This document shows, one piece after another, positions 18,002 to 26,637 of a DNA stretch of 64,000 bases. The stretch's first letter is position 1, and each line of letters opens with the position of its first letter. Location of the stretch: NCBI RefSeq assembly GCF_017831975.1, contig NZ_JAFDSS010000001.1:310001-374000 (forward strand), given 5' to 3'. The position numbers and the translations under genes are program-made. The notes beneath the pieces are model-generated. The model was given only the letters and a program-made list of their open reading frames with translations. It ran no database searches and was not told the origin of the DNA. Source of the stretch: Microbacterium terrae. GTDB taxonomy: Bacteria; Actinomycetota; Actinomycetes; Actinomycetales; Microbacteriaceae.

Positions 18002-18015
18002 TTATCGTTAGATAA
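18002..18015. promoter_or_regulatory. TTAGCG-type palindrome, site 1 (TTATCGTTAGATAA)
   Basis: Palindrome TTATC-GTTA-GATAA, 11 of 14 positions identical to the site at 38068. It lies between the divergent transporter and tannase-like hydrolase genes and may control either. Confidence 0.5.
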
Positions 18016-18135
18016 GTTCTTCCAGTATCGCTCGAGAGGGTCGGCGGACCCGCACGGGTGGGCTTCGATCGCCCCGATCGCCGCGCGGCCGAAGCGGGGC
18101 GATCGAGTCACCCGGCCGCAGTGAGGAGATGCCCG

Positions 18136-20091
18136 ATGACGAGTGTTGACGACGCGGGAGCGAGCAGCGCTTCGCCGACGGACGCTGCGCTCGAGCAGCG
18201 AGCCGCGGCGGCTGCGGCGCTCGGTGCGGCCCGTGAGCCCCAGTACGACCAGCCTGTGATCGACTCCGAGACCGACGTGATCGAGCCTGTGCTGCTTCGT
18301 CGTGTCGAAGGGCATTTCGAGGGGACGGACGTGAGGTTCGTCATCAGCCTTCCGCCCAGGGAGGCATGGGAGGGCAGATTCTTCCAGTACCTGTACCCGT
18401 TGCAGACCGAGGAGGCGCTCGCACCCGACATTGCCTTCGGAGCCTCAAGTGGTGGCTACACCGTGCAGGCGACCGGACGATCGGGCATCCGCCACGAAGC
18501 TGCTGCGGCAGAGTTCTCGCGCCGCGTGGCTGCGGACTACTACGGCGTCGAGCCCCAATCGATCGCGGGCTATATCTACGGCGGCAGTGGCGGATCGATG
18601 CAGGTGATCGGGGCGATGGAGGGCGCTGCCGGCGTCTGGCAGGGGGCTGTTCCGTTCGTCATGGCTCTGCCGGTGAGCGTTCCCAACAACATTCTGGCGG
18701 GCGTGTTCGGGGGACTCGTCTTCGGTGATCGGCTGGAGGCCCTCAGGGATGCCGTCCGGCCAGGGGCTGATCGTGCGCCCGAGGCGGTCCTCGAGGCCTG
18801 GCAGAGTGAGGTCTTCGACGAACTGACGGCTTTCGGCATCCCTCCTCGTTCCTGGGAGGGTTTCGAGCCGATGTCGGGCCTCGGGCTGTTCCACGCGCTC
18901 GGCGGCGCAGTCAAAGCGATCGACGCCGACCATGTGGTGGACTTCTGGACGACGCCCGGATACCTCGGTGTCGAGGATTCGCCGCTGGGGGATCTGTTTC
19001 GGCGTCTCCGCGTCCACGTGCGCGTCCAGGTGGCGGACGTCGTGCGCGACGAGTCCGGCGCGGTCGCGGCGGTGATGCTCGAAGACATTCCGAGCCGACT
19101 CGGGGCGACCGCGTTCGACCTGTCGCTGATCGCAGGCGATGAGGTCGACTCGACGCTGCTCGTCGGCGGAATGCTCCGGGGCGATCGCGTCGTGCTCCCC
19201 GTCCCGGTCGACGGTGCACGGTGGCCGCAGGGTCCGCTGCAGGTCGAGATCGACAACAGTTGGTTCCTGGCACTCAGCGCGTACTACCGATACCAGGTTC
19301 CCTCCGATCCGACCTATCTCGGTTGGACTGCCTACCGTGACGACCTCGGCGAGCCTCAGGGGCCGCAGCGGCCGATCGAGGTCGGTCCGATGTTCGCCGC
19401 AGGAACGACCGGGGGAGCCGAATACTCGGGCGCCTTCGCCGGGAAGATCATCCTGGTGCAGAATCTCGTCGACGGCGGGGCTCTTCCCTGGCACGCCGAG
19501 TGGTATCGGCGCCGTGCCGAGCAGAGCGGCCGCGCCGACGACCTGCGCATCTGGTTCACCGACAACGCCGAGCACCTGAACGGGCCGAGGGTCGAAGCCG
19601 AGCTCAAGAGGATCGTCCACTACGACCCCATGTACTACCAGGCGCTGCGGGATGTCGTGGATTGGGTCGAGCGAGGGATCGAGCCGCCTGAGACGAGTTC
19701 GTACATCTACGCCGACGGCCAGGTGACGCTGCCGGACACGGCGGCGGATCGCCTCGGGATCCAGCCGTACGTCGCCCTGTCGGCGAGCGGCAGATCGCTC
19801 GCAGTCGGCGATTCGGTCGTCCTGTCTACTGTGGCGGCCGTCGCGCCGGGCGGCGGGGAGATCGTGCGGGCGCAGTGGAACGTCGACGGATCGAGCGAGT
19901 GGCTCGATGCCCCTGGATTCGCTCAGAGCGCCGCCACCCGGTTCGATCTGGAGTGGACCTTCGATGCGCCTGGCACGTACTTCCCAGTGGTGCGGATCGC
20001 GTCCCATCGCACCGGGGACGCGAACGACCCGTTCGGCGCCATTCCGAACCTTGCCCGGGTGCGCATAGACGTGACCGATCGAGAGCGCTGA
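18136..20091 (+). CDS. Tannase/feruloyl-esterase-like alpha/beta hydrolase with C-terminal PKD-like domain
   Basis: Large predicted ester hydrolase of 651 residues without a signal peptide. A nucleophile elbow GGSGGS puts the serine at about S151 (YIYGGSGGSMQ). Candidate acid and base are D446 (NLVDGGALPWH) and H480 (NAEHLNGPR), in the order expected of the alpha/beta fold. Residues about 560-651 form a beta-rich PKD/Ig-like module (AQWNVDGS, WTFDAPGTYFPVVRI). Its start is supported by GAGGAG upstream. The family assignment is tentative and the substrate unknown. The GGSGGS elbow and overall size suggest tannase-like hydrolases acting on bulky esters. Confidence 0.6.
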   Translation: MTSVDDAGASSASPTDAALEQRAAAAAALGAAREPQYDQPVIDSETDVIEPVLLRRVEGHFEGTDVRFVISLPPREAWEGRFFQYLYPLQTEEALAPDIAFGASSGGYTVQATGRSGIRHEAAAAEFSRRVAADYYGVEPQSIAGYIYGGSGGSMQVIGAMEGAAGVWQGAVPFVMALPVSVPNNILAGVFGGLVFGDRLEALRDAVRPGADRAPEAVLEAWQSEVFDELTAFGIPPRSWEGFEPMSGLGLFHALGGAVKAIDADHVVDFWTTPGYLGVEDSPLGDLFRRLRVHVRVQVADVVRDESGAVAAVMLEDIPSRLGATAFDLSLIAGDEVDSTLLVGGMLRGDRVVLPVPVDGARWPQGPLQVEIDNSWFLALSAYYRYQVPSDPTYLGWTAYRDDLGEPQGPQRPIEVGPMFAAGTTGGAEYSGAFAGKIILVQNLVDGGALPWHAEWYRRRAEQSGRADDLRIWFTDNAEHLNGPRVEAELKRIVHYDPMYYQALRDVVDWVERGIEPPETSSYIYADGQVTLPDTAADRLGIQPYVALSASGRSLAVGDSVVLSTVAAVAPGGGEIVRAQWNVDGSSEWLDAPGFAQSAATRFDLEWTFDAPGTYFPVVRIASHRTGDANDPFGAIPNLARVRIDVTDRER

Positions 20092-20217
20092 GCGCCCTCA
20101 GTGGGCAGGAGAGGCGCGCGCTCGAGGATCAGCTTCGGCGGGCGCGGCTCTCGCTTCGGAGTGCGGCGCACCGCGTTGCGTCGACAGTCGAGCAGGGTGC
20201 TGCTTCGAAAATTGTAC

Positions 20218-20235
20218 CTAGCGATCACTCAGTAG
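20218..20235 (+). promoter_or_regulatory. TTAGCG-type palindrome, site 2
   Basis: CTAGCGATCACTCAGTAG has the half-sites CTA..GA and TC..TAG. It ends five bases before the -10 box TATGCT (20241-20246) of the secreted esterase, the same geometry as the site before the ABC transporter. Confidence 0.6.
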
Positions 20236-20240
20236 AACGT

Positions 20241-20246
20241 TATGCT
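20241..20246 (+). promoter_or_regulatory. -10 box TATGCT of the secreted esterase gene
   Basis: TATGCT fits TAnnnT; transcription would start near 20253, giving a leader of about 45 bases with the AAGGAGAG ribosome binding site at 20287. Confidence 0.55.
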
Positions 20247-20296
20247 GGCGAAACCGGGCGGCGTCCCCATGTCGCCTCACGTCCCCAAGGAGAGCA

Positions 20297-22063
20297 ATGA
20301 CGTTCCGTTGGAAGTACATGAAGACGCCGCACTCGAATAGCCGCCCGACGACGTCGTCCGCGGCACCCCTCCCGCCGCGCGCTGCGAACTCCGTGGGCCT
20401 GCTGGCTGTTCCCGCGGTCATTCTCGCGCTGCTTGTTCCCGGCGCGCCGGCAGTCGCCGCAAGCGACGGCGTCACGGATCGGGCTGACGGCGTGCACTGG
20501 ATCGACGCCGCTGCGACCGCCCCAGATGACTACCAGCTCATCACTGGGTTCGAGGTGTCATACGAGCTCGTCGCGGCAGGGTCGATCGGCGGCAGTTTCC
20601 CGCTGAATGCGGTCACCTTCTCGTCGGGTGCGCACGAGGCCGGCGACTTCGCCATGGACTATTCGGGCGCATTCCCGCAGTACGCCGGGACGGCCCCTGA
20701 ACTTCTCACCCATGCCACCGGGGAGAACGCCTATCTCGGCGAGATCTTCTTCGCCAAGGGGCGCAACGCAGGCGCGCTCGCCGTCGGCGAGGTGACGACG
20801 GCTACGTATGAGGGTGACAAAGCGCTCTTCTCCGAAGCCGACAGCGTGCTTTCGGTGTTCGGGCACTTCGGCACCGGCGTGGAGATCATCGACGTCGAAT
20901 GGGTCTATGGGGAGATCACCCCTGGCGAGGATCCGACGTGGGAGCCGGTTCCGAGTACGGACTTCAGGGACATCGCAACCGTCGACGACCCCAATCCCTT
21001 CAACTACATCGACATCACCGTGCCGGATGCTGAAGGTACCTATCCCGTCGTCTTCTGGATCCACGGAGGCGGCTGGCAGTACTTCGACAAGTCTGCGGTG
21101 ATCATCGCCGACACCAAGGAGTACCTCCTTTCACGTGGCTACGCGTTCGTCAGTGCCGACTACACGCTCAGCCGCACCGAGGGCGATACGATCGTCGGCG
21201 GCTATCCGCAGATGATCGAGGATCTCAAAGCCGCCGTCCGGTTCCTGCGTGCACACGGGGATGAGTACCGCCTCGACACGAGTTTCATCGGGGCGATGGG
21301 GGAGTCCGCGGGAGGTCATCTGGCCATGCTCCTCGGCACGACGAACGGCAGTGCTGCGCACGAGGACCTTTCGATGGGCAACGCGGACTTCTCCAGCGAC
21401 GTCGAGGCGATGGTGTCCTACTTCGGGCCGTCGGACCTGGTCGACAACATCATGGGGTTGGCCGTGACAGGCACGGCGGGCACGACGGAGATGCAGACGC
21501 TCGGAAGCCCGTACCACCAGTTGACGGCTGACGACGTTCCGCTGTTCCTCACTCACGGAGAGAACGACGCGACCGTCCCCGTATGGCACAGCAAGGTGAT
21601 GGACGAGAAGGCGGTGGCGGTGCTCGGGGACGAGAACGTCACGTCGGTGTATTTCGAGAACGCTCCTCACGGCAGTCGTGCGGCATTCGACATCCCCCTG
21701 CTCATGACCGCGGTCGGCGACTTCCTCGACGACGCGCGTGAGAAAGCGGCGCGGCCGCCGTACGAACCGTCGGCGACATACGGAGAGGGCGACCTCGTGA
21801 CCTACGAGGGAAAGGTGTTCCAGGCGCAGTGGTGGGTCAGCGGGCAGACGCCGGGGGCATCACCCTACGGCGCGTGGGCCGAGATCGGCGAGGCGATCGA
21901 GACCTCCGATGGCACCGTCCTGGCCTGGACGAACTCGTGGATCTACACCGGAGGGGAGATCGTCGTTCACGACGATCGGCGCTGGAAGGCCAAGTGGTGG
22001 ACGCGCAACCAAGAGCCCGGTGACCCCAGGGGCCCCTGGGAGGACCTGGGCGGTATCGGCTAG
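20297..22063 (+). CDS. Secreted BD-FAE-like carboxylesterase with two C-terminal CBM5/12 modules
   Basis: Exported alpha/beta hydrolase of 588 residues. A twin-segment export signal is seen: basic N-region, hydrophobic LLAVPAVILALLVPGAPAVA (about 35-55) and an AVAAS cleavage-like site. Residues 60-215 form an all-beta domain with little similarity to known families that I recognise. The catalytic domain follows: oxyanion motif H256-GGGW, nucleophile S337 in GESAGG, an acid in HGENDATVPV and the histidine in NAPHGSR. The last 95 residues are two tandem carbohydrate-binding modules of the CBM5/12 type (each with paired WW: QAQWWVSGQTP and KAKWWTRNQEP). It probably de-esterifies an insoluble polysaccharide such as acylated glycan or chitin-associated material. 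A strong AAGGAG site fixes the start. Confidence 0.82.
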   Translation: MTFRWKYMKTPHSNSRPTTSSAAPLPPRAANSVGLLAVPAVILALLVPGAPAVAASDGVTDRADGVHWIDAAATAPDDYQLITGFEVSYELVAAGSIGGSFPLNAVTFSSGAHEAGDFAMDYSGAFPQYAGTAPELLTHATGENAYLGEIFFAKGRNAGALAVGEVTTATYEGDKALFSEADSVLSVFGHFGTGVEIIDVEWVYGEITPGEDPTWEPVPSTDFRDIATVDDPNPFNYIDITVPDAEGTYPVVFWIHGGGWQYFDKSAVIIADTKEYLLSRGYAFVSADYTLSRTEGDTIVGGYPQMIEDLKAAVRFLRAHGDEYRLDTSFIGAMGESAGGHLAMLLGTTNGSAAHEDLSMGNADFSSDVEAMVSYFGPSDLVDNIMGLAVTGTAGTTEMQTLGSPYHQLTADDVPLFLTHGENDATVPVWHSKVMDEKAVAVLGDENVTSVYFENAPHGSRAAFDIPLLMTAVGDFLDDAREKAARPPYEPSATYGEGDLVTYEGKVFQAQWWVSGQTPGASPYGAWAEIGEAIETSDGTVLAWTNSWIYTGGEIVVHDDRRWKAKWWTRNQEPGDPRGPWEDLGGIG

Positions 22064-22069
22064 GCGCGA

Positions 22070-22094
22070 AACCGCGCGTCGTCGACGCGCGGTT
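22070..22094 (+). terminator. GC-rich palindrome after the secreted esterase
   Basis: AACCGCGCGTCG and CGACGCGCGGTT are perfect complements around one T, directly behind the esterase stop and 5' of the larger terminator hairpin. Confidence 0.5.
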
Positions 22095-22095
22095 C

Positions 22096-22139
22096 GACAG
22101 CGGCTGCGGCATCCTCAACCGGGTGCCGCAGCCGCTGTC
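22096..22139 (+). terminator. Terminator after the secreted esterase
   Basis: Perfect 16-bp stem GACAGCGGCTGCGGCA / TGCCGCAGCCGCTGTC with a 12-base loop. It separates the esterase from the ABC transporter operon. There is no long U tract, as is common in actinobacteria. Confidence 0.75.
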
Positions 22140-22157
22140 GTCACCGGAGAAAGATCT

Positions 22158-22179
22158 ACTTAGCGATCGGTCAATAAGT
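22158..22179 (+). promoter_or_regulatory. TTAGCG-type palindrome, site 3, before the ABC transporter operon
   Basis: ACTTAGCGATC GGTCAATAAGT: the arms ACTTA and TAAGT are inverted, with inner GA/TC matches. It ends two bases before the -10 box TACTCT (22182-22187). A protein bound here would occupy the -35 to -10 spacer. Confidence 0.7.
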
Positions 22180-22181
22180 GC

Positions 22182-22187
22182 TACTCT
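22182..22187 (+). promoter_or_regulatory. -10 box TACTCT of the ABC transporter operon
   Basis: TACTCT fits TAnnnT; initiation near 22194 leaves a leader of about 40 bases with the AAGGAGGACAAGG ribosome binding region before ATG 22235. Confidence 0.55.
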
Positions 22188-22234
22188 CATCGCACGGGCG
22201 ATCAACGACGATGTCGCCGACAAGGAGGACAAGG

Positions 22235-23767
22235 ATGTTCCGTAGGAGAATCGCCGCGACAGCCGCTTTCGCGGCCACCGCGGCCCTGGTGTTGACGGGG
22301 TGCAGCGGCGGAGAGCCCGCAACGGACTCAGAGGACGGCGCGCGCGGCGAGCGGCTCACCCTCATCTCCATCTCGTCACCCACGAGCTTCGACATCGGCG
22401 CGGGTGCGGAGTGGGGGACGCGCAGCGCGTATTTCGAGGCGGTGTACGACACGCTTCTTCGCCAGAACGCCCAGGGCGAGATCGAGCCGGCGCTGGCGAC
22501 CGAGTGGGAGTACAACGACGACAACACGGTGCTGACCCTCACCCTGCGCGATGACGCCACCTTCACGGACGGCGCACCGGTCGACGCCGCTGCCGTCGTC
22601 GCGAGTCTCGAGCGCCTCCGTGACGGCACCTCGCAGGTCGCGGGGACGATGATCGGCCAGGAATATGCCGCCGTCGACGACACCACTGTCACTGTCACCC
22701 TGCCGGCCCCGAACCCCGCCCTGCTCACGCAGCTCGCGATCGCCGGCGGACTGATCGCGTCGCCCGACTCCTTCGACGACCCCGACGTCGCCACGAGCCC
22801 CGTCGGATCCGGACCCTACATTCTCGACACCGACGCCACTGTCACGGGCACCACATACGTCTTCGAGGCGAACCCCGACTACTGGGACCAGGACGCGATC
22901 AAGTACGACGCTCTGACGATCAATGTGATGCAGGAAGCAACCGCGATCCTCAACGCGATCCTCGCAGGGGAGGCCGACGGCGCCCCCATCGACAACAACA
23001 CGCTCGCCGAAGTCGAGGGAGCGGGCTGGTCGTACGAGTCGACCGAGCTGGACTTCCAGGGCATGATGATCCTCGACAGGGACGGCGAGATGGCGCCGCA
23101 GTTCGCCGATCCGAAGGTCCGTCAGGCGATCAACATGGCCTTCGATCGCGAGGCACTCCTCGAGGCGATGCAAGACGGCCACGGGACTGTGACCGAGCAG
23201 GTGTTCCAGCCCGGGTGGGACGCATTCGACGAATCCCTGGATTCCACCTTCGAGTACGACCCCGAAGGGGCGAAGGCGCTGCTGGCCGAGGCGGGGTACC
23301 CGGACGGATTCGCCGTGACGATGCCGTCGATCGCGACATTCCAGACGACCCTGGACCTCGTCGCGCAGCAGCTCGCCGACATCGGCATCGACGTCACCTA
23401 CGAGGACCCCGGGACCGGTCAGTTCCTGACGTCGATCCTCACGCCGAAGTACCCGATGACGTGGATGTCGCTCGCACAGTCTCCCGACTGGAACACCGCG
23501 ACGATCCTGCTCGCCCCGAACGCCGTGTTCAATCCGTTCAAGACGCAGCGCGATGAGGTCGACGCGTACATCGATCAGATGCAGAACGGAACCGAGGACG
23601 AAGCAGCCGGCGCGGCCCACGGGCTCAACCAGTACATCGTCGACGAGGGATGGTTCGCACCGTTCTTCCGCGTGCAGGGAAGCTTCGGCGTCAGCGAGGA
23701 CACCACGTTCGAGTACTGGCCCACCAACATGTTCCCGTCGCTGTTCAGCTTCGAACCGAAGAACTGA
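22235..23767 (+). CDS. ABC transporter substrate-binding lipoprotein, SBP family 5
   Basis: Dipeptide/oligopeptide/nickel-type solute-binding protein of 510 residues. It has a lipoprotein signal with lipobox VLTGC, the lipidated Cys being residue 23. The family 5 signature region is visible as LTLTLRDDATFTDGAPVDAAAVV, and the conserved VRQAINMAFDR segment near residue 295. It starts a polycistronic unit with two permeases and two ATPase domains. A paralogue of the same length lies at 44940-46472. Family 5 proteins carry peptides but also glycosides, opines and other organic molecules, and the esterase/CoA context favours a non-peptide substrate; that is inference. Confidence 0.92.
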   Translation: MFRRRIAATAAFAATAALVLTGCSGGEPATDSEDGARGERLTLISISSPTSFDIGAGAEWGTRSAYFEAVYDTLLRQNAQGEIEPALATEWEYNDDNTVLTLTLRDDATFTDGAPVDAAAVVASLERLRDGTSQVAGTMIGQEYAAVDDTTVTVTLPAPNPALLTQLAIAGGLIASPDSFDDPDVATSPVGSGPYILDTDATVTGTTYVFEANPDYWDQDAIKYDALTINVMQEATAILNAILAGEADGAPIDNNTLAEVEGAGWSYESTELDFQGMMILDRDGEMAPQFADPKVRQAINMAFDREALLEAMQDGHGTVTEQVFQPGWDAFDESLDSTFEYDPEGAKALLAEAGYPDGFAVTMPSIATFQTTLDLVAQQLADIGIDVTYEDPGTGQFLTSILTPKYPMTWMSLAQSPDWNTATILLAPNAVFNPFKTQRDEVDAYIDQMQNGTEDEAAGAAHGLNQYIVDEGWFAPFFRVQGSFGVSEDTTFEYWPTNMFPSLFSFEPKN

Positions 23768-23772
23768 ACTGC

Positions 23773-23809
23773 GGCTCCTCCGCCGCGGTCTCTCCGCGGC
23801 GGAGGAGCC
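23773..23809 (+). other. Intercistronic hairpin between binding protein and permease genes
   Basis: Perfect 16-bp stem GGCTCCTCCGCCGCGG / CCGCGGCGGAGGAGCC with loop TCTCT and no U tract. It lies in the 63-base gap inside the operon. Such hairpins often protect the 3' end of the binding-protein message or attenuate read-through, giving more binding protein than permease. Confidence 0.75.
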
Positions 23810-23830
23810 CACCACACCTGGAGAGGTCCC

Positions 23831-24772
23831 ATGCTCTGGTTCATCCTGCGGCGCGTCGCCTCCGGCGTCGTCCTAGTCGCGGCGATCTCCTTTATCGCTT
23901 ACTTCCTGCTGTATCTGGCGGGCGGAGACATCGCACGAAGGATCCTCGGCGACACGGCGACCGTCGAAGTCGTCGCCAAGAAGACCACCGAGCTCGGTCT
24001 GGATCGTCCGTTCTTCGTCCGCTACAGCGAATGGCTGGGCGGTGCCCTCAGCGGTGATCTCGGACGGAGCTGGTTCACGGGCGAACTGGTCAGCGTGAGC
24101 GTGGTCAACCGTGTCGGTGTCACCCTCTCGATCGTCGTCGGCACGATCATCATCTCGGCGGTCGTGTCGGTGGTCCTCGGAGTGCTCGCCGCACGCCGCG
24201 GTGGGTGGGTCGACTCACTCATCCAATTCATCACGATGCTCGGATTCGCGTTGCCCGGCTTCCTCATCGCGCTCGGACTGGTACTCGTCTTCGCCGTTGA
24301 GCTCGGGTGGTTCAAAGCGACCGGGTACATTCCGCTCGATGACTCCGTAGTGGGCTGGCTCTCGTCTGTGACGCTTCCGATCCTCGCGCTCTCGTTCGGC
24401 GCGGTCGCCGCCGTCGCGCAGCAGATCCGAGGCTCGGTGATCGATGCGATGTCGCGCGATTACGTCCGTACCCTCCGCTCCCGAGGCCTCCCCGCGAACT
24501 CCGTCATCTATCGTCACGTCCTGCGCAATGCGGGCGGACCCGCGCTTGCGGTGCTCGCTCTGCAATTCGTGGGGATGCTGGGTGGCGCCGTCATCATCGA
24601 GCAGATGTTCGCGATTCCCGGCATGGGCCAACTCACCGTCCAGTCCACCGTCCGAGGTGACATCCCCGTGGTGATGGGGCTGGTGATCGTGTTCGCGATC
24701 ATCGTCCTCATCGTCAACTTGGTGATCGATGTCGCCCAGGCGGTTCTCAACCCGAAGGTCCGACTGTCATGA
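23831..24772 (+). CDS. ABC transporter permease, DppB/OppB type
   Basis: Integral membrane permease of 313 residues with six hydrophobic segments, the first at residues 8-30. The BPD-type loop is present: SRDYVRTLRSRGLPANSVIYRH around residue 210. The C-terminal part IEQMFAIPGMGQLTVQSTVRGDIPVV is the typical family ending. A GGAGAGG ribosome binding site precedes it. It overlaps the next gene by four bases (ATGA). It would form the channel with the permease half of the downstream fusion protein. Confidence 0.93.
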   Translation: MLWFILRRVASGVVLVAAISFIAYFLLYLAGGDIARRILGDTATVEVVAKKTTELGLDRPFFVRYSEWLGGALSGDLGRSWFTGELVSVSVVNRVGVTLSIVVGTIIISAVVSVVLGVLAARRGGWVDSLIQFITMLGFALPGFLIALGLVLVFAVELGWFKATGYIPLDDSVVGWLSSVTLPILALSFGAVAAVAQQIRGSVIDAMSRDYVRTLRSRGLPANSVIYRHVLRNAGGPALAVLALQFVGMLGGAVIIEQMFAIPGMGQLTVQSTVRGDIPVVMGLVIVFAIIVLIVNLVIDVAQAVLNPKVRLS

Positions 24773-26637
24773 CCGCCATCGACGTCCCGCAGAGCGTCCC
24801 CATCACGGCCGCGCGCGTCTCGCTGCTCAAGCGCCTGCTGCGCCGCCCCGTGGGACTCACTTCCCTCGTATTCCTCACGATCGTCGTCTTCGTGGCGATC
24901 TTCGGCCCGCTCCTCGCGCCGATGGATGCGAACTACGCCGATATCCGTGCCGTCCTCGAGCCACCGTCAGCGGCGCATCCGCTCGGCACCGACAGCGCCG
25001 GGCGGGACGTCCTGTCGCGTCTCCTCGTATCGACGCAGACCACGATCGCCGGTGCTCTGCTCGCGCTGCTGACCGCGCTCGTCATCGGAGTGGTGACGGG
25101 GCTCGTCGCAGGCTATTACCAGGGCTGGTTCAACTCTGCCGCCACCTGGGTGACCGAGCTGAACATGGCGCTTCCCGGCATGGTCGTCCTCCTCGCGGCA
25201 CGGGTCATCCTCGGACCCAGCGTCTGGATCGCGATGCTGATATTCGGCGTGCTGCTCTCGCCGGCGTTCTATCGACTCGTGTACGCCTCGGTGACGACGG
25301 TGAGGGCGGAGCTCTATGTGGACGCCGCGCGAGTCTCGGGCCTCACCGACACACGCATCATCGGTCGTCACGTCCTGTCGGTGGTTCGCGCGCCGATCAT
25401 CATCCAGTCGGCCATCATCGGCGGCATCGCCATCGCGATTCAATCCGGCCTCGAGTTCCTCGGCCTGGGCGACAGTGCCGTTCCGACCTGGGGATCGATG
25501 CTCAACGACGGGTTCAAGGCCATTTATCGCGAGCCGCTTCTGATGCTGTGGCCATCGCTTGCGATCGGCCTGACCTGTATCGCACTGACACTCCTCGCCA
25601 ACGACATGCGTGACGAACTCGAGCGAGCTGTCTCGATTCGTCGCAGGCGGCGCCGCGCGGTGACGACCGCGACCGGTTCGATCGCCGCAGTGACGACCTC
25701 CGTCTCGCTCAGTGGCGGCGATGCTCCGATCGACCGTGACGAGGTGCCGCTCCCCGACGAGCGCGCCGGTGTCATCGTGCATCGCGATGATCGCGCCGGG
25801 GCACGCGAGCCCGCCCTCGAGGTGACGAACCTGCGCGTCGGGTACGACCAGGCAGACGGCTCGATCATCGAAGTCGTCCGTGGAGTGTCGTTCGAGATCG
25901 CCAAGGGCGAGGTCCACGGACTCATCGGCGAATCGGGCTCGGGAAAGACTCAGACTGCCTTCGCAGTGCTGGGGCTCCTGCCCCGCGGGGGCCGGGTCAC
26001 CGAGGGTTCGATCCGGTATGAGGGGACCGAGCTCGCGGACGCTCCCGAGAAGGTGCTGGAGAAGGTTCGCGGCAAGCGCATCGGATACATCCCTCAGGAG
26101 CCCATGAGCAACCTCGACCCGTCGTTCACCGTCGGCAACCAGCTCGTCGAACCGTTGCGCGTGCACCTGGGACTGAGTCGGAAACAGGCGACGACGCGCG
26201 CACTCGATCTGCTGGATCGCGTCGGCATCCCTGATCCTCGCCGTACGTTCGATGCGTATCCGTTCGAAGTTTCGGGAGGAATGGCGCAGCGTGTGCTGAT
26301 CGCCGGAGCGATCTCGACCGAGCCCGACCTGGTCATCGCCGATGAGCCCACGACGGCTCTCGACGTCACCGTTCAGGCCGAAATCCTCGATCTGCTCCGA
26401 GGGCTTCAGGCTGAGCACAAGATGGCGATGCTCCTGGTGACGCACAACTTCGGCGTGGTCGCAGATCTGTGCGATCAGGTCACCGTCATGCAAGCTGGTC
26501 TCTTCGTCGAGCAAGGGCCGGTGCGCGCGATCTTCAGCCGGCCAGAGCATGCCTACACGCAGGGTCTGCTCGGTGCGATCCTCGACGGCGGTCCGGCCCG
26601 CGGTGCCCTGACCCCGGCAGCAGGAGGTGTCCGGTGA
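24769..26637 (+). CDS. Fused ABC permease (DppC type) and ATP-binding protein (DppD type)
   Basis: A single chain of 622 residues. Residues 1-285 form the DppC permease: an N-terminal hydrophobic segment, the external domain HPLGTDSAGRDVLSRLL, five more membrane segments and the coupling loop ELYVDAARVSGLTDTRIIGRH. A linker of about 60 charged and Ser/Thr-rich residues follows. Residues about 350-600 form the ATPase: Walker A GESGSGKT at 387-394, signature SGGMAQR at 502, Walker B with D525-E526. Normally these are two genes; the fusion enforces 1:1 stoichiometry. The frame is uninterrupted, so this is a real fusion and not a lost stop across a gap. Fusions of this sort are known in actinobacteria. 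Confidence 0.93.
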   Translation: MTAIDVPQSVPITAARVSLLKRLLRRPVGLTSLVFLTIVVFVAIFGPLLAPMDANYADIRAVLEPPSAAHPLGTDSAGRDVLSRLLVSTQTTIAGALLALLTALVIGVVTGLVAGYYQGWFNSAATWVTELNMALPGMVVLLAARVILGPSVWIAMLIFGVLLSPAFYRLVYASVTTVRAELYVDAARVSGLTDTRIIGRHVLSVVRAPIIIQSAIIGGIAIAIQSGLEFLGLGDSAVPTWGSMLNDGFKAIYREPLLMLWPSLAIGLTCIALTLLANDMRDELERAVSIRRRRRRAVTTATGSIAAVTTSVSLSGGDAPIDRDEVPLPDERAGVIVHRDDRAGAREPALEVTNLRVGYDQADGSIIEVVRGVSFEIAKGEVHGLIGESGSGKTQTAFAVLGLLPRGGRVTEGSIRYEGTELADAPEKVLEKVRGKRIGYIPQEPMSNLDPSFTVGNQLVEPLRVHLGLSRKQATTRALDLLDRVGIPDPRRTFDAYPFEVSGGMAQRVLIAGAISTEPDLVIADEPTTALDVTVQAEILDLLRGLQAEHKMAMLLVTHNFGVVADLCDQVTVMQAGLFVEQGPVRAIFSRPEHAYTQGLLGAILDGGPARGALTPAAGGVR

